Shown here one piece after another: positions 61,338-64,000 of a stretch of 64,000 nt of DNA; position 1 is the stretch's first letter, and each line of letters starts with the position of its first letter. The notes under the pieces are model-generated. The model made no database searches. It was given only the letters and a program-made list of their open reading frames with translations, and was not told the origin of the DNA. The DNA lies in contig NZ_CP186274.1 in the NCBI RefSeq assembly GCF_049331405.1, positions 4,960,001 to 5,024,000 on the forward strand. The letters run 5' to 3'. A program made the position numbers and the translations under genes. The stretch is from PoT sp049331405 (GTDB lineage: Bacteria > Planctomycetota > Planctomycetia > Isosphaerales > Isosphaeraceae).

Positions 61338-64000
61338 ATGGTTCGTGCCATCATCACGTGGAGTCTCCACAATCGGCTGATCGTGCTGCTGGCGGCGGCG
61401 ATGCTGATCGTGGCGGGCATCTACTCGGCGCAAGGTCTCAATGTCGAGGCCTATCCCGATCCCACGCCGCCGCTGATCGAGGTCATCAGCCAGAACTCGG
61501 GCGCGAGCCCCGAGGAGATGGAACGGCTCGTCGGCATCCCCCTTGAGACGGCCCTCAACGGGATGCCCGGGCTCGAATTCCTGCGCAGCACCTCGGTCGC
61601 GGGGCTCAACGACATCAAATGCCAGTTCGTCTACGGGACGGATTACTGGGCGGCGCGCCAGGAGGTGATCAACCGCCTGGGCTTCGTCGACCTGCCCGAA
61701 GGGGTCACCCCCGAACTCTCCCCATGGAGCCCCACCGGCGAGATCGTCCGCTACGTGATCGAAGGGCCGGGTTATACCCTGAGCCAGTTGAAGGCCGTGC
61801 AGGACTGGGTCCTGACGCGAGCCCTGAAGCAGGTCCCCGGCGTGGTCGACGTGACCGGCTTCGGCGGGACGGTCAAGCAATATCAGGTGCTGATCGACAC
61901 CCGCCTGCTCAGGCAGTTCGGCGTGACCATGCAGCAGGTCGAGGAGGCAATCAAGAACTCCAACGCCAACGTGGGGGGCGACGTTCTCGCCCTCGGGGTC
62001 CAGGCGCACAACGTCCGGATCACCGGGTTGCTGGGGGGCGGCGTCGATCCGCTCGACCCGGCGAAGGCCTCGAAGGCGGCGGAGATCGAGACCAAGAAGC
62101 TCGACGACATCCGCAAGGTCGTGGTCGCCACGGCCGAGGACGGCACGCCGATCTTCGTCAAGCAGGTCGCGCAGGTGATCGTGGGCAACCAGCCACGCCT
62201 GGGGATCGTCGGCCGCGGCGATGAAAACGACGTCGTCGAAGGCATCGTCCTGATGCGTAAATATGAGAAATCCCTCCCGACGGCCGAGGCCGTCGCGGCG
62301 AAGCTCGCCGAGATCGAGCGAGAGAAGCTGCTACCGAAGGGGATCTCGATCCGGGTCTTCAACCAGCGCTCCGACCTCGTCCACGCCACGACGCACAACG
62401 TCTTGCACAACCTGGTGGTCGGGGTGGCCTTGGTGGTCGCGGTGTTGTTCGTCTTCCTGGGAGACCTGACGAGCGCGGCGATCGTGGCCATCATGATCCC
62501 GATGGCCTTGCTCTTCGCCGTCAGCGTGCTGTTCCTCCAGGGGAAGTCGGCGAACCTGCTCTCGATCGGCGCGGTGGACTTCGGGATCATCGTCGATAGC
62601 TCGGTGATCATCGTGGAGAACATCTATCGCCACCTGACCTCGCACGAGGCCGACCGCTCCAAGCCGCTCATCGACCGCATCGCCGAGGCGTCGAACGAGA
62701 TCGAACGCGCCCTCTTCTTCTCCACCACGATCATTGTTTGCGCGTTCATCCCGTTGTTCTCGATGACCGGTCCGGAAGGTGCCCTGTTCGGCCCGATGGC
62801 CAACACGTATGCCTTCTCGATCTGCGGGGCTTTGCTCCTGGCCTTGACCCTGGCCCCGGTGCTCTGCTCGTTCTTCTTCCACAACAAGGAGCACGAGGCC
62901 GAGACGTTCGTCGACCGGCTCATGAAGCGCCGGTATCTCAAGACGCTGGGGCGGGTCCTGAATAACCGGGGCCTGACGCTGGCCGGGATGGGGGCCGTCG
63001 TGGCCTTCGCCTTCAGCCTGATCCCGTCGCTCGGCGGCGAGTTCATGCCCCCGCTCGAAGAGGGGAACCTCTGGATCCGGGCGATCATGCCGAGGACCTC
63101 ATCGCTCGAGGAGTCGGCCCGCATCGCCCCTCGGATCCGGCAGGTCATCGCGAGCGTCCCCGAGGCCCGCGGCGTGATGTCGCAGGTCGGCCGGCCCGAC
63201 GACGGGACGGACGTCGCCAGCTTCTTCAACATCGAGTTCAACGTCCCACTCATCCCGATGGAGGAGTGGCGCGAGCGGCCCCGGACGATCTTCGGCCACC
63301 CGATCCAGCTCTACTGGAAAGGGCGCGACCTGCTCGCCCGCCACATCACCCGCGAGGAGATCCAGGACGAGTTGACGGAACGGTTCAAGCAGGACTTCCC
63401 CGCCTTGAACTTCAACTTCTCGCAGCTCATCCGCGACAACGTGGAAGAGGCTCTCTCGGGCGTGAAGGGGGCAAACTCCGTCAAGCTCTTCGGCTCCGAC
63501 CTCGACGACCTTGAAGAGCTCGGCCAGAAGATGGTCGGCGTCTTGCAGTCGGTCGAGGGGGTCGTGGACGTCGGCATGTTCCACATCATGGGGCAGCCCA
63601 ACCTCGAGGTCCAGGTCGACCGCGAGGCCTGCGCACGCTACGGCATCAACGTCGCCGACGTCGAGGCCGCCGGGCAGGTCGCGATCGGCGGCCGGGCCTT
63701 CTCGAGGATGGTCGAGGGGGAGAAGCTCTACGACATCGTGCTAAGGCTGCCGCGTGACCTCCGCGACGACCCCGGCGACATCGCCCGGATCCCCATCGAC
63801 ATCCCCGGCACCGACGGCAAGGCCGGCACCCGGATTCCGATGTCGCATGTCAGCACGATCATCCCCCACAAGCAAGGGGCCTCGAATATCTATCGCGAGA
63901 ACAATCGTCGTTTCGTGCCGATCAAGTTCGGGGTTAGAGGTCGAGACCTGGCCTCGGCCATCTCCGAAGCCCAGCGCAAGATCAACGACCCCGCGACGGG
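61338..64000 (+). CDS. Heavy-metal efflux RND transporter, inner-membrane subunit (CzcA/CusA family, 3' end outside window)
   Basis: The first 887 codons of an RND pump that expels metal cations from the periplasm or cytoplasm using protons, with a membrane-fusion protein and an outer-membrane channel. The ATG at 61338 begins MVRAIITWSLHNRLIVLL, the first membrane helix. The family-defining segments VEAYPDPTPPLIEVISQNSG and NGMPGLEFLRSTS are present. The fourth-helix motif FGIIVDSSVIIVEN keeps the D...D...E triad (spacing 6 and 7) of CzcA-type pumps for divalent cations, unlike Cu(I)/Ag(I) pumps. No stop occurs before the window end, so the gene is complete only beyond it. Partner genes are not in view. 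Confidence 0.95.
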   Translation, partial: MVRAIITWSLHNRLIVLLAAAMLIVAGIYSAQGLNVEAYPDPTPPLIEVISQNSGASPEEMERLVGIPLETALNGMPGLEFLRSTSVAGLNDIKCQFVYGTDYWAARQEVINRLGFVDLPEGVTPELSPWSPTGEIVRYVIEGPGYTLSQLKAVQDWVLTRALKQVPGVVDVTGFGGTVKQYQVLIDTRLLRQFGVTMQQVEEAIKNSNANVGGDVLALGVQAHNVRITGLLGGGVDPLDPAKASKAAEIETKKLDDIRKVVVATAEDGTPIFVKQVAQVIVGNQPRLGIVGRGDENDVVEGIVLMRKYEKSLPTAEAVAAKLAEIEREKLLPKGISIRVFNQRSDLVHATTHNVLHNLVVGVALVVAVLFVFLGDLTSAAIVAIMIPMALLFAVSVLFLQGKSANLLSIGAVDFGIIVDSSVIIVENIYRHLTSHEADRSKPLIDRIAEASNEIERALFFSTTIIVCAFIPLFSMTGPEGALFGPMANTYAFSICGALLLALTLAPVLCSFFFHNKEHEAETFVDRLMKRRYLKTLGRVLNNRGLTLAGMGAVVAFAFSLIPSLGGEFMPPLEEGNLWIRAIMPRTSSLEESARIAPRIRQVIASVPEARGVMSQVGRPDDGTDVASFFNIEFNVPLIPMEEWRERPRTIFGHPIQLYWKGRDLLARHITREEIQDELTERFKQDFPALNFNFSQLIRDNVEEALSGVKGANSVKLFGSDLDDLEELGQKMVGVLQSVEGVVDVGMFHIMGQPNLEVQVDREACARYGINVADVEAAGQVAIGGRAFSRMVEGEKLYDIVLRLPRDLRDDPGDIARIPIDIPGTDGKAGTRIPMSHVSTIIPHKQGASNIYRENNRRFVPIKFGVRGRDLASAISEAQRKINDPAT

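Overview
This is a high-GC chromosomal segment from a planctomycete, most likely of the Isosphaeraceae/Gemmatales side. The lineage call rests on gene content: two DUF1559 pseudopilin-like proteins, a DUF1800/DUF1501 pair, a Cys-rich secreted protein with V-P-V-x-x-C repeats, CRTAC1/ASPIC-UnbV and TPR genes, PPC-domain and NPCBM-domain secreted proteins, and MoxR/DUF58/vWA clusters. Codon third positions are strongly GC-biased, so long opposite-strand open frames are common and were treated as shadows. I see no rRNA, tRNA, CRISPR array, insertion sequence or prophage.

Layout. 1-5224: the end of an unknown gene, a leucine-rich-repeat/thioredoxin fusion, and a very large hybrid histidine kinase (minus strand). 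5225-6553: 1.3 kb with no convincing gene. 6554-8720: a small conserved protein, the Mo-enzyme sulfurtransferase FdhD, and a convergent membrane protein. 9376-15311: a small lipoprotein, a DUF1559 protein, then TPR / FG-GAP-UnbV / TPR genes joined by ATGA overlaps. 15353-18814: an HxlR regulator and a PPC-domain secreted protein with a strong terminator. 19310-21614: a peroxide-defence module, ahpC and ahpD facing oxyR; OxyR keeps both redox cysteines, and a near-perfect GC hairpin lies between ahpC and ahpD. 21654-26779: NUDIX hydrolase, Cys-rich envelope protein, Fpg-type glycosylase, a frameshifted GH43 glycosidase and a membrane-anchored alpha/beta hydrolase.

27390-48064 is a plus-strand array of twelve closely spaced or overlapping genes: PQQ-type beta-propeller, SIMPL protein, terpenoid-cyclase-fold protein, MoxR ATPase, DUF58, BatA/vWA protein, a second vWA protein, a DUF4175-like protein, a coiled-coil protein, a small secreted protein, an NPCBM protein and an STN-domain protein. 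It looks like a chaperone/envelope system: a MoxR AAA+ ATPase acting with membrane vWA proteins, plus exported partners. The last two proteins carry long Lys/Asp/Glu linkers.

48162-58716 is a minus-strand block. It holds DUF1559-DUF1800-DUF1501 and, separately, a second MoxR system (DUF58, transglutaminase-like membrane protein, MoxR) followed by a YraQ/ArsP-type permease. The transglutaminase-like protein has Asp where the catalytic Cys should be. 58819-64000: an ECF sigma factor, two small exported proteins, and the first 2.66 kb of a heavy-metal RND pump with the Asp-Asp-Glu transmembrane triad of divalent-cation pumps; it runs off the window.

The observations most worth following are the two dissimilar MoxR-vWA systems in one window, the Cys-to-Asp transglutaminase-like protein, the single-base frameshift in GH43, the ahpC-ahpD hairpin, FdhD with an uncharacterised partner and no formate dehydrogenase in sight, and the Lys-rich linkers.
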